From: Coxiellaceae bacterium UBA1530
GTDB lineage: Bacteria; Pseudomonadota; Gammaproteobacteria; Coxiellales; Coxiellaceae
DNA length: 14,510 nucleotides
Direction of reading: 5' to 3'
Assembly: GCA_002323325.1 (NCBI GenBank)
Contig: DCQA01000019.1
Span: forward strand, 64,292-78,801
The notes beneath the pieces are model-generated. The model saw nothing but the letters and a program-made list of their open reading frames with translations, was not told the DNA's origin and made no database searches. The translations under genes and the position numbers were made by a program. Of the stretch, positions 6,433 through 13,488 are shown piece by piece. The stretch's first letter is position 1; each line of letters starts with the position of its first letter.

Positions 6433-7644
6433 TTAAGCGGGCGCCCTAAATACTCTTTTTCTAACGGTTTGGATTGGAGTACCGATGGGAACTATGCCGG
6501 AAATATCCGGGAGTGTATTTGTCTGAGAAGAAGATTTATCCTTGGCTCCAGAAGAGGCATTAGAGGCAGTGAATAAACTATGACTTAAGTTTGGCAATGG
6601 AGCACTTTTTGAGGGGGATAGTTTTTCACTTAAATTAGCATTAAATATTTGACGATGATACCTGAAAATCTCTTTTGTAGAATGAGCATTCATCATAGCT
6701 AAGATGCTCATCCAATCTTTACATAGGTTTGCAATATTTGGGTAGCGTTCCCCCTGACCTTGAATGCTGTATCTATGCATGATCACAGGTTCTGATGCCA
6801 GGTTTGTCATACTGTTAAATGTATAGAGCACGGGTAAAAAAATCGTGTTCTTCGGTATCATAAAGGGGTATATCGTAATGACTGTATGAAAAAACCTAGC
6901 ATATTCCGGCCTATCGTCAATGAAGATCACTTTTGTTATCTCACTATGATGCATTGCAGAAAAATGCATGTGTAGCAGCAAGGTCGTGAACTTACTACTA
7001 TCACTATATATAGCGTCCTGATTAAAAAGATGAGGCCAATTTAATTCAACATTCGCTTGGCGAAAATAAGAACTCTGATCAGAGGGTTGATTAATGAGCC
7101 ACTGCTGGAAAGACTGACCGTGTATGTTCTTTTGTTGTCTAATCCATGATTCTAACTCTAACTCACTATTTAGCCAAGGTGAGGGTTCTTGTAATAAGTG
7201 ACAAGGCTGTGTTTTAGAGGGTGAGATGAATAAGTCGGGTAGAAGGAAGGTCTCTAAGGTGATAAGAGCGTCATCAATGATCTTCATATCTTGGAGTGAC
7301 TGTTTCATGGCTCGAAGACTGTAATAGATTGATCCATTAAAGTGAGTTTGAACTCTCAAAGGCGCATGAGTGGTTTTAGTTTGCCAAGCATTCATCATCA
7401 TACCAAGAAGATCATGTGAAAAAGATTGTCTCAGTGAGGCACATGCCAGTGTGATTTTATGAATGTCTTTTGTCTGAATGGATAATTGTTCTTGGATTAT
7501 GAAGCCAAGGATATTCTTTGCTTCTTCAGGATGGTGGCGGTACTGTTCAAGCAATGAACCATCGTGATCACCACAGATATAAAGAGAAGTCATGGAAATA
7601 CAACAGTTGTAATAGTCATTATTACTATAGCTTCGTTTTAGCAT
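6433..7644 (-). CDS. Uncharacterised protein with HAD-phosphatase-like motifs and a Ser/Pro-rich tail
   Basis: I do not recognise this as a named protein. The 403 residues contain, in order and with plausible spacing, the four signatures of haloacid dehalogenase-superfamily phosphatases: motif I SLYICGDHDGSLL (D26, D28), motif II ITLACASLR (S70), motif III lysine K218 before a helix, and motif IV KVIFIDDRPEY (D243-D244). About 150 residues separate motifs II and III, where a cap or extra domain would sit. From about 337 to 403 the chain is low-complexity, Ser/Pro/Asn-rich and ends basic (VRKRVFRAPA). There is no signal peptide or membrane segment. Neither ATG at 7644 nor the in-frame ATG of residue 18 (7593) has a clear ribosome binding site; the second would still keep motif I. 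From memory the DD-R-E and IPKNT segments resemble uncharacterised Legionella proteins, which I cannot verify. A substrate or effector role is unproven. Confidence 0.8.
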   Translation of the reverse strand: MLKRSYSNNDYYNCCISMTSLYICGDHDGSLLEQYRHHPEEAKNILGFIIQEQLSIQTKDIHKITLACASLRQSFSHDLLGMMMNAWQTKTTHAPLRVQTHFNGSIYYSLRAMKQSLQDMKIIDDALITLETFLLPDLFISPSKTQPCHLLQEPSPWLNSELELESWIRQQKNIHGQSFQQWLINQPSDQSSYFRQANVELNWPHLFNQDAIYSDSSKFTTLLLHMHFSAMHHSEITKVIFIDDRPEYARFFHTVITIYPFMIPKNTIFLPVLYTFNSMTNLASEPVIMHRYSIQGQGERYPNIANLCKDWMSILAMMNAHSTKEIFRYHRQIFNANLSEKLSPSKSAPLPNLSHSLFTASNASSGAKDKSSSQTNTLPDISGIVPIGTPIQTVRKRVFRAPA

Positions 7645-7666
7645 AAAAACGATTGATCAAGGATAC

Positions 7667-7681
7667 TTAATTTACAGTTAA
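7667..7681. promoter_or_regulatory. Tandem TTAA half-sites, 11-bp period, upstream of the HAD-like gene
   Basis: TTAA at 7667-7670 and TTAA at 7678-7681 are separated by seven bases, one helical turn apart, 23 bases upstream of the ATG at 7644. As I recall, PmrA sites that control Legionella and Coxiella type IV secretion genes are two CTTAA-like half-sites at this period. Here only the plus-strand left half has the leading C. TTAA pairs are common by chance in AT-rich DNA. Confidence 0.25.
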
Positions 7682-7714
7682 TATTTCTGCAGGCGTAAGT
7701 TTGATTATTAAATA

Positions 7715-7723
7715 ATTATGCCA
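7715..7723 (-). promoter_or_regulatory. Candidate extended -10 promoter for the HAD-like gene
   Basis: On the minus strand TGGCATAAT reads as an extended -10 (TGn followed by CATAAT, 5 of 6), about 70 bases upstream of the first ATG. The -35 position (AACTTA) is poor. The same word AATAATTATGCC (plus strand, 7711-7722) occurs at 6245-6256 in the promoter of the response regulator. Confidence 0.35.
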
Positions 7724-7787
7724 AAAAGTCGCTTACTTAAGTTGAAAAAGTATGGGCTCCGATGACAGGTCAGTGATTTTTTTATGA

Positions 7788-9407
7788 TTAATCTAAGCGC
7801 ATCAACATGCTGTTTACCCATAAGCCAATACCAATGGCTGTGACAATCCATGGAATAAAAGAAAGGTTGGGTTCGACGACGCTGATTAAACCAATGACGG
7901 TGGTCAAAATACCTGCGTACATAACGAGCCCGTGCTTAGTCTCTTTAAACGTTTTCTTGGCATAATGTTTTCTAAAACGTTGATTCTTTTCGAAGGCATC
8001 GAGAACGTCAAAAGCCATCCCGGGAACACGAATAGCTTTTTCTAGAAGAGGGCCCCATTCGTGGGCGCCAACCTGCAGAACTTTTTTAAGGCCGTGTTGC
8101 TCTTTAATCCATTGTTCAAGAATAGGCAGAGCGGTTTGCCAAAGATCTAACTCAGGGTAGAGTTTGCGACCCAGTGATTCGATACCAATGAGTGTTTTTT
8201 GTAATAGCATGAGTTGAGGCTGAACTTCCATTTTAAATTGCTTGGCGGTTTGAAATAATCGTAGGAGTAAATTCGCAAAAGAAATTTCAGACAGAGGTCT
8301 ATCAAAAATCGGCTCACAAACCGTTCGGATAGCCGCTTCAAGTTGATCAACTCGTGTAGTGGGTGGTACCCATCCAGATTCGATATGCAGTTCTGCAACA
8401 CGGTAGTAATCATGTTTAAAAAAGGCGAGTAAGTTTTCTCCTAGATAAAGTTTGTCTTCGGCATTCAGACTGCCCATAATGCCGAAATCAACACCCAAGT
8501 ACATGGGATTTTCAGGATCATCGATATCGATAAATAAGTTGCCAGGGTGCATGTCAGCATGAAAGAAGCTATCTCTAAACACTTGTGTGAAAAAGATTTC
8601 TACACCGTACTGTGCAAGTTTTTTTAGATTGACGTGTTTATTTTTTAGTGTGTCAATATCAGAAATGCGAACACCGTAGATACGCTCCATTACTAGAATG
8701 TTGATATGAGTGTAATCCCAGTAAATTTTAGGGACATAGAGTTGAGTGGAATCTTTAAAGTTTCTCTTCAGTTGAGCAGCACTGGCTGCTTCGCGCATGA
8801 GATCTAATTCATTAAAGATGGTGTGCTCAAATTCTTTGACCAGCCCGATCAAATGTAGACGTTGAGAGCCAGGTAAGAAAATCTCAATTAGACGTGCTAC
8901 AAAAAGCATTAGCTTGAGATCTTTTTTTAGCGTTTTTTTAATATTGGGTCTTAAAATTTTAACAATGACATCGCTACCATCAGGTAGAGTTGCCGCATGT
9001 ACCTGAGCGACTGATGCGGAGGCCATAGGTATTTCATCGAACGACGCAAAGATATCATTAGCATCTTTTTGAAAGGTTTTTTGAATAGCTGCATGAACAT
9101 CTTTAGATTTAAATGGCTTTACTTGATCTTGAAGTTTTTCAAGCTCCAAGATGATATCGGGTGGGAAAAAGTCTCCACGTACAGAGAGCATCTGGCCAAA
9201 TTTCACAAAAATAGGCCCTAGTTTTTCAAGAGCTTTACGTAACGCCACGCCGCGTGGCTCAGATTTAACGAACCATTTGAAAATATTAATTCTACTTAAT
9301 ACCCGAAGGAGTTTCGATTGGCTACCAAGCAGCTGCCGAGTCAGCGTGTAGCCTAATAGTGTGGCAATGATGCGTATGGCACGAAAAAGTTGAGAGGGTG
9401 TAATCAT
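7788..9407 (-). CDS. ubiB: UbiB, atypical kinase/ATPase for ubiquinone biosynthesis
   Basis: ADCK/ABC1-family protein-kinase-like ATPase needed for ubiquinone synthesis, anchored to the inner membrane. Family marks are all present: KFGQ (69-72), the Ala-rich nucleotide loop ASASVAQVH (129-137), invariant lysine K150, catalytic-loop HADMHPGN with D285 and N290, and the DFG-like D307-F-G. Two C-terminal hydrophobic segments (about 489-507 and 516-535) form the expected membrane hairpin. The 539 residues compare with 546 in E. coli, and identity looks high throughout (for example FFTQVFRDSFFHADMHPGN). ATG at 9405-9407 overlaps the ubiJ stop in ATGA, so it is translationally coupled as the last gene of ubiE-ubiJ-ubiB. 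I see no convincing intrinsic terminator in the 143 bases after it. Confidence 0.97.
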   Translation of the reverse strand: MITPSQLFRAIRIIATLLGYTLTRQLLGSQSKLLRVLSRINIFKWFVKSEPRGVALRKALEKLGPIFVKFGQMLSVRGDFFPPDIILELEKLQDQVKPFKSKDVHAAIQKTFQKDANDIFASFDEIPMASASVAQVHAATLPDGSDVIVKILRPNIKKTLKKDLKLMLFVARLIEIFLPGSQRLHLIGLVKEFEHTIFNELDLMREAASAAQLKRNFKDSTQLYVPKIYWDYTHINILVMERIYGVRISDIDTLKNKHVNLKKLAQYGVEIFFTQVFRDSFFHADMHPGNLFIDIDDPENPMYLGVDFGIMGSLNAEDKLYLGENLLAFFKHDYYRVAELHIESGWVPPTTRVDQLEAAIRTVCEPIFDRPLSEISFANLLLRLFQTAKQFKMEVQPQLMLLQKTLIGIESLGRKLYPELDLWQTALPILEQWIKEQHGLKKVLQVGAHEWGPLLEKAIRVPGMAFDVLDAFEKNQRFRKHYAKKTFKETKHGLVMYAGILTTVIGLISVVEPNLSFIPWIVTAIGIGLWVNSMLMRLD

Positions 9408-10018
9408 GATGACGGACCTGAGTGCAGTTGTAGACGTTGGATACGAGCTTCTAAACGTTCGATATCTTGTTTGAGCACAGCAATATCAAGATAGTGCTGT
9501 TCAATATCGTCTATTGTTGGCAGAAAGCGTGCTTCATGAAAGACATAGTCTTTAACTGAGTTTTTTAATTGACCAATGACGCGACAAGCTACATTTTTTA
9601 GTTGTGTTGTATGGTATGAAATTTGATGAGCCAGTGTATCACCGGTAAGCTGCGCAAGGTGTGCTTCCCAATCAATGTTAACGTGCTTGAATAGATGACT
9701 TAATTTTTCAGCTATAGCCAAGTCACCACTGACTGTCATTTTGTTTTGAAACACAGCAGATTGACTACCTTTGTTCATAGCGACGATTAGAAAGCTTGGC
9801 AGAGTGCCACTAATAATGGTACTGGCGGGTTCGTGATGGTTATCTAAGACAGAGATATGATTTTCATTAAAAAGTAAGAAAAAGGTAACTTGGAGGTCAG
9901 TAAATTCAATTTTGATACACTTTCCAAGTAAAGGTGTCAGCGCCTCGTGAATGGAAGGGTCGAGCGTGAGACAACGGTTGAGTGCTGATTCTATTCCAGA
10001 GAGTACTAGTGTTTTCAT
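9404..10018 (-). CDS. ubiJ: Ubiquinone biosynthesis accessory factor UbiJ (SCP2 domain)
   Basis: Lipid-binding accessory factor of the soluble Ubi complex; in E. coli its SCP2 domain binds isoprenoid intermediates and it pairs with UbiK. The N-terminal SCP2-like domain covers about 1-115, with family pattern ASTIISGTLPSFLIVA and VSGDLAIAEKLSHLF. A charged C-terminal helix or coiled coil spans about 165-198 (DDIEQHYLDIAVLKQDIERL). At 204 residues it matches E. coli UbiJ (201). The position between ubiE and ubiB is the standard proteobacterial order and supports the name more strongly than the diverged sequence alone. It overlaps the ubiE stop by one base (TAATG) and the ubiB start by four bases. 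Confidence 0.93.
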   Translation of the reverse strand: MKTLVLSGIESALNRCLTLDPSIHEALTPLLGKCIKIEFTDLQVTFFLLFNENHISVLDNHHEPASTIISGTLPSFLIVAMNKGSQSAVFQNKMTVSGDLAIAEKLSHLFKHVNIDWEAHLAQLTGDTLAHQISYHTTQLKNVACRVIGQLKNSVKDYVFHEARFLPTIDDIEQHYLDIAVLKQDIERLEARIQRLQLHSGPSS

Positions 10019-10767
10019 TAGTATTTCATTCCTTTGTGAAGAGCAACGATTCCCCCGGATAGATTATGATAACTACAATCTTCAAAGCCCGCTGTTTCCA
10101 TCATCCTTTGTAAGGTGATTTGGTCTGGGTGTTTTCGTATGGATTCAGCCAGATATTGATAGCTATCCCTGTCTTTAGCAATCCACTCACCCATACGAGG
10201 CAAGCATTCAAAAGAGTAGAAATCATAGGCTTTACTCAAGGCTGGCGAGATAGGTTGAGAGAACTCTAAGATTAATAAACGACCTCCTGGAGCAAGACAG
10301 TGATACATGGACTTTAAAGCCTGCTGTTTATCAGTGACGTTTCGCAAGCCAAATCCTATGATAATACGATCAAAGGTATGCTCCTCAAAGGGAAGGCATT
10401 CTGCATTGGCTTGAACAATTTTAATTCGGTTGATGTGACCTGAGTCCATAAGACGTTGTGTTGCAACATCTAACATTGCTTGATTAATATCTGCTAAGAT
10501 GACCTCACCGTTGTCACCGACTTTTTCACTGATTTTTTTGGCAAGGTCTCCTGTGCCTCCAGCAAGGTCGAGAACACGATGACCTTTCTGGAATGCCCCA
10601 TGTTGTATTGCAATTTGCTTCCAAATACGATGTAGTCCGAATGACATCACATCATTCATGATGTCGTATCGTGATGCTACGGAAGTGAAGACGTCTGCTA
10701 CTTTATCAGTTTTCTCTGAGACAGGAACTTCTTGGTACCCAAAATGTGTGGTTTCTTCTTGTTTCAT
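10018..10767 (-). CDS. ubiE: UbiE C-methyltransferase (ubiquinone/menaquinone)
   Basis: SAM-dependent class I methyltransferase that C-methylates the demethoxy-ubiquinol ring (and demethylmenaquinol where menaquinone is made). SAM motif I is VLDLAGGTGDL (65-75). The family blocks FGLRNVTDKQQAL, PGGRLLILEFSQP, KAYDFYSFECLPRMG and DSYQYLAESIRKHPDQ are intact. I chose ATG at 10765-10767, giving 249 residues that begin MKQEETTHFGYQ, aligning with E. coli MVDKSQETTHFGFQ (251). The frame is open upstream to an ATG at 10867-10869, which would add 34 mostly hydrophobic residues and has a better ribosome binding site (AAGG, five bases away); see findings. First gene of ubiE-ubiJ-ubiB, with TAATG coupling to ubiJ. 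Confidence 0.93.
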   Translation of the reverse strand: MKQEETTHFGYQEVPVSEKTDKVADVFTSVASRYDIMNDVMSFGLHRIWKQIAIQHGAFQKGHRVLDLAGGTGDLAKKISEKVGDNGEVILADINQAMLDVATQRLMDSGHINRIKIVQANAECLPFEEHTFDRIIIGFGLRNVTDKQQALKSMYHCLAPGGRLLILEFSQPISPALSKAYDFYSFECLPRMGEWIAKDRDSYQYLAESIRKHPDQITLQRMMETAGFEDCSYHNLSGGIVALHKGMKY

Positions 10768-10869
10768 AACGATAATCATAGCTGAAAGCGACATCACCAT
10801 AAAGCAAAAAAACGATTTCTGACTAGTTTCAGTGTTGCATTGTGTGTATAAGATCAGAGGCAGTATCAT

Positions 10870-11055
10870 CTTGACCTTGATAAAGGGGTTTATCGGCTAA
10901 AATGCGGTATCTCTTTGAAAGTAGACTAGGTGAGCAAGGGTGATAGTTCCAAAGACTCAGGTTGGTTGATAGTAAAAGCTTGCACTGTTCTTGTGTTGAA
11001 AGTGCCTAGTAAGACGAAATCAGTAAAAAATCGCTTATATTATGACCACCCGTTG
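10870..11055 (+). other. Intergenic region; possible small RNA or rlmL leader
   Basis: No credible protein-coding frame is visible here on either strand apart from the possible ubiE extension ending at 10869; the longest plus-strand start (ATG at 10902) gives 13 codons without a ribosome binding site. A candidate plus-strand promoter is TTGATA (10877-10882), a 15-base spacer and TAAAAT (10898-10903). A short hairpin GCACT/AGTGC lies around 10982-11005. The nine-base word TTGCACTGT occurs at 10980 and again at 11117. The segment ends in the strong terminator at 11056-11093, so a transcript of roughly 180 nt is possible. It does not resemble 6S RNA, tmRNA or RNase P RNA as I know them. Confidence 0.35.
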
Positions 11056-11093
11056 ACTGTGGATTGAGTTGTAGTGTTTCACAGTATTTTTTT
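11056..11093 (+). terminator. Intrinsic terminator with no plus-strand gene upstream
   Basis: ACTGTGGA (11056-11063) pairs with TTCACAGT (11078-11085), giving eight base pairs with one G-T, around a 14-base loop. It is followed by A and then seven T (11087-11093), so polarity is plus only. The divergent ubiE is on the other strand, so the terminated transcript must begin inside the gap or be the leader of rlmL. Confidence 0.6.
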
Positions 11094-11146
11094 ATGAGGC
11101 TGATTGTGTTAGTACGTTGCACTGTAAGAGTAAGGATGGAAAGTTA

Positions 11147-11177
11147 TTGGCGTCATTGCCACGTGCTGTCCTATGAT
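11147..11177 (+). promoter_or_regulatory. Weak candidate promoter for rlmL
   Basis: TTGGCG (11147-11152; 4 of 6), a 19-base spacer and TATGAT (11172-11177; 5 of 6) lie downstream of the terminator and about 120 bases before the rlmL ATG. The spacer is longer than optimal. It is listed because rlmL needs a start site after the terminator unless there is read-through. Confidence 0.3.
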
Positions 11178-11241
11178 TAATCACGACTCTAAGTGGTAGA
11201 CTCACCTCGTCCAATGATTCAGGTAAGGGTCTGATATTCTA

Positions 11242-11266
11242 GCTGGATAGTTTTCCAGTGATTTTT
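11242..11266 (+). terminator. Small hairpin with T-run in the rlmL leader
   Basis: CTGGA (11243-11247), loop TAGTTT, TCCAG (11254-11258), extended by a G-T pair (11242/11259), then TGATTTTT ending at 11266, about 34 bases before the rlmL ATG. The stem is short and AT-containing. It could be a weak terminator or attenuator, or chance. Confidence 0.3.
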
Positions 11267-11299
11267 CTGATGGCTGAATGTTTTAAAGAGGGTAATTCA

Positions 11300-13408
11300 A
11301 TGACTTATACAGTATTAGTGACTTGTCCTAGGAATATGGAGTATTTGTTAGAAGAGGAATTATCCTCACTGGGAGTTACTGTGGACCGAGTTTCCCCACT
11401 AGGGGTGTTCGCTCAGGTGGATTTAAGATCGATGTATCATGTGTGTTTATGGTCACGATTAGCTAATCGTATTCTACTCCCTCTATTCAAAGGTGATGTG
11501 AATGATGTTAAAGCGCTCAGTCAATTGTGTGCTCAGTTTGATTGGTCTAGTGTATTTTCAGTCGATCGATCTATCGCGATTGACTATTACGGTGAGTCAC
11601 GATTTGTCAAAAACACCATGTATGGCGCGCAGCTGGTTAAAGATGCGATTGTTGATTATTTCAAACCAACGGGTCAGCGTCCGAGTGTCGATAAGCAAAA
11701 GCCTGATATTCGCTTACAAGCGCATTGGCGACGTGGTGTCTTAACCGTTAGTCTAGATGTTGTGGGTTATAGTTTGCATCAACGTGGCTATCGCCAACAA
11801 ACTGGACGAGCGCCACTGAAAGAAAACCTTGCAGCGGCGATGTTGATTCGTGCAGGTTGGCCTGTGATATCAGAACAAGACGGTTCATTTGTTGACCCTT
11901 TTTGTGGGTCTGGCACCTTATTGATTGAAGCAGCATTAATGGCCGGTAATCGAGCTCCTGGATTATTTCGTGATGATCAGTCATTGATGTATTGGGAAGG
12001 GCACGATCGTGATTTATGGGAAACCCTTAGGCAAGAAGCTGTGTTGGCACAGAAACCAATATCCAATACATTTTATGGGTTTGATCAAGATGCAAAGATG
12101 ATCGCATTAACACAGTCTTGTGTGACTCAATTAGGCTTTGATCAACAGGTGATTTTAAAGCAGCAGCCAATCACGGCATTACCGACCTTAGCATCGCCAG
12201 GATTAATGGTCAGTAACCCACCTTATGGGGAGCGTTTAGACAGCATCGAACGTTTGCTGCCTGTGTATCAAGCATTAGGGAAGGGATTATATGAGCAGTG
12301 TCAAGGCTATCAAGCAGCTATCTTAACCACAGAGCCACTGTTAGCAAAGGCGATTGGATTAAAATCACATAAGCAGTACCATTTTTTTAATGGCCCATTA
12401 AAAACATCGTTGTATTGCATCGATATGACACCGGATAATCAGTACCGTTCTTCTGATGCACATCAATTAAATGAAGCTGAGACCGGATTACTGAATCGGC
12501 TTAATAAAAATAAAAAACGCTTATCAGGTTGGTTAAAAAAAGGCGTAACTAACTGTTATCGTTTATATGACGCTGATATACCCGAATATGCGTTTGCCGT
12601 TGATATCTATGATGATTGGGTGCATGTGCAGGAATATAAGCCACCAAAATCGATTCCTGAGCATAAAGCTCAGCAACGCGTGATCGATATGTTAAAAGTC
12701 TTACCGCGAGTACTAGATATTCCCGCTAAGCATTTGGTGTTGAAGCAACGTCAACGACAAAAGGGTACGCAGCAGTATCAACCTTTAGCACGTGATAAAA
12801 AAACACACGTGGTGCAAGAAGGGCAAGCAAAGATTCAAGTTAATTTACACGATTATTTAGACACAGGTTTATTTTTAGACCATCGTCGTCTTCGTTTATT
12901 ATTTGCAGATTCACTGGCCGGCAAAAGATTATTAAATTGTTTTTGTTATACCGGAGTGTTTAGTTTACAAGCAGCATTGGGCGGTGCGATAACCTATAAT
13001 GTGGATTTATCAAGAACTTACTTGCAGTGGGCCAAAACTAATTTTCGGTTAAATCAATTACCTATCAATCAACATGAATTTATTCAAGCCGACTGCTTAA
13101 CGTGGTTAAAACAAGATCGTAGTCAGCAGTTTGATGTGGTGTTATTAGACCCGCCTAGTTTTTCTAATTCAAAACGTATGGAGCAGGTGCTCGATGTTCA
13201 GCGTGACCACGTTACTTTAATTGACTGTGGAATGAAGCATTTGGTTGAGGGTGGGGTATTATATTTTTCAACTAACTTGCAATCCTTTCGGTTAGATGAG
13301 GTCGTTACCACGAATTATCGCGTGGAAGATATTACGTATCAAACAGTGGATGAAGATTTCAATCGTCTGAGAAAGCCTCATCAATGTTTTAAAATTCAAA
13401 AAAATTAA
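11300..13408 (+). CDS. rlmL: 23S rRNA methyltransferase RlmKL (fused RlmL-RlmK)
   Basis: Two-domain rRNA methyltransferase: in E. coli the N-terminal half makes m2G2445 and the C-terminal half m7G2069 of 23S rRNA. The THUMP-like N-terminal region (about 1-160) is followed by the RlmL domain with SAM motif DPFCGSGT (from D199) and catalytic NPPY (306-309). A linker rich in KAQQRVIDML and KQRQRQKGTQQY leads to the RlmK domain with NCFCYTGVFSLQA and LLDPPSFSNSKR (from D617). I chose ATG at 11300, preceded by GAGGG seven bases away; this gives 702 residues, the length of the E. coli protein. The frame is open from a GTG at 11258, but those 14 extra residues lack a ribosome binding site and overlap the leader hairpin. 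The domain fusion is intact, as usual in gammaproteobacteria. Confidence 0.97.
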   Translation: MTYTVLVTCPRNMEYLLEEELSSLGVTVDRVSPLGVFAQVDLRSMYHVCLWSRLANRILLPLFKGDVNDVKALSQLCAQFDWSSVFSVDRSIAIDYYGESRFVKNTMYGAQLVKDAIVDYFKPTGQRPSVDKQKPDIRLQAHWRRGVLTVSLDVVGYSLHQRGYRQQTGRAPLKENLAAAMLIRAGWPVISEQDGSFVDPFCGSGTLLIEAALMAGNRAPGLFRDDQSLMYWEGHDRDLWETLRQEAVLAQKPISNTFYGFDQDAKMIALTQSCVTQLGFDQQVILKQQPITALPTLASPGLMVSNPPYGERLDSIERLLPVYQALGKGLYEQCQGYQAAILTTEPLLAKAIGLKSHKQYHFFNGPLKTSLYCIDMTPDNQYRSSDAHQLNEAETGLLNRLNKNKKRLSGWLKKGVTNCYRLYDADIPEYAFAVDIYDDWVHVQEYKPPKSIPEHKAQQRVIDMLKVLPRVLDIPAKHLVLKQRQRQKGTQQYQPLARDKKTHVVQEGQAKIQVNLHDYLDTGLFLDHRRLRLLFADSLAGKRLLNCFCYTGVFSLQAALGGAITYNVDLSRTYLQWAKTNFRLNQLPINQHEFIQADCLTWLKQDRSQQFDVVLLDPPSFSNSKRMEQVLDVQRDHVTLIDCGMKHLVEGGVLYFSTNLQSFRLDEVVTTNYRVEDITYQTVDEDFNRLRKPHQCFKIQKN

Positions 13409-13423
13409 TACATGATTTTAGGG

Positions 13424-13452
13424 TTGTTTCATTGCGTGGAACGCTATTAAAT
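13424..13452 (+). promoter_or_regulatory. Weak candidate promoter for katG
   Basis: TTGTTT (13424-13429), a 17-base spacer and TTAAAT (13447-13452) lie 37 bases before the katG ATG in the 80-base gap after rlmL. Both boxes are poor matches (3 and 4 of 6), as might fit an activator-dependent gene. No OxyR site could be recognised with confidence, and no terminator for rlmL is visible. Confidence 0.25.
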
Positions 13453-13488
13453 AGTGCTCAGTAGAAGTCAATCATCAAGGAAGATGTT

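Noticed and set aside
6439..6446. GGGCGCCC palindrome
   Set aside because: It covers the last codons of the HAD-like gene (RAP); at 8 bases it needs no further explanation.
9244..9258. GCCACGC-C-GCGTGGC near-perfect palindrome
   Set aside because: It is inside the conserved coding sequence of ubiB (PRGVALR) and is explained by codon choice; a 1-base loop cannot form a useful hairpin.
10904..11093. 6S RNA, suggested by the length of about 184 nt
   Set aside because: The two ends do not pair into the long rod with a central bubble that 6S RNA requires, and no stretch resembles E. coli ssrS.
11258..11299. GTG at 11258 as the rlmL start
   Set aside because: The 14 extra residues are not in the family, overlap a hairpin, and the ATG at 11300 has a good ribosome binding site and gives the family length of 702.
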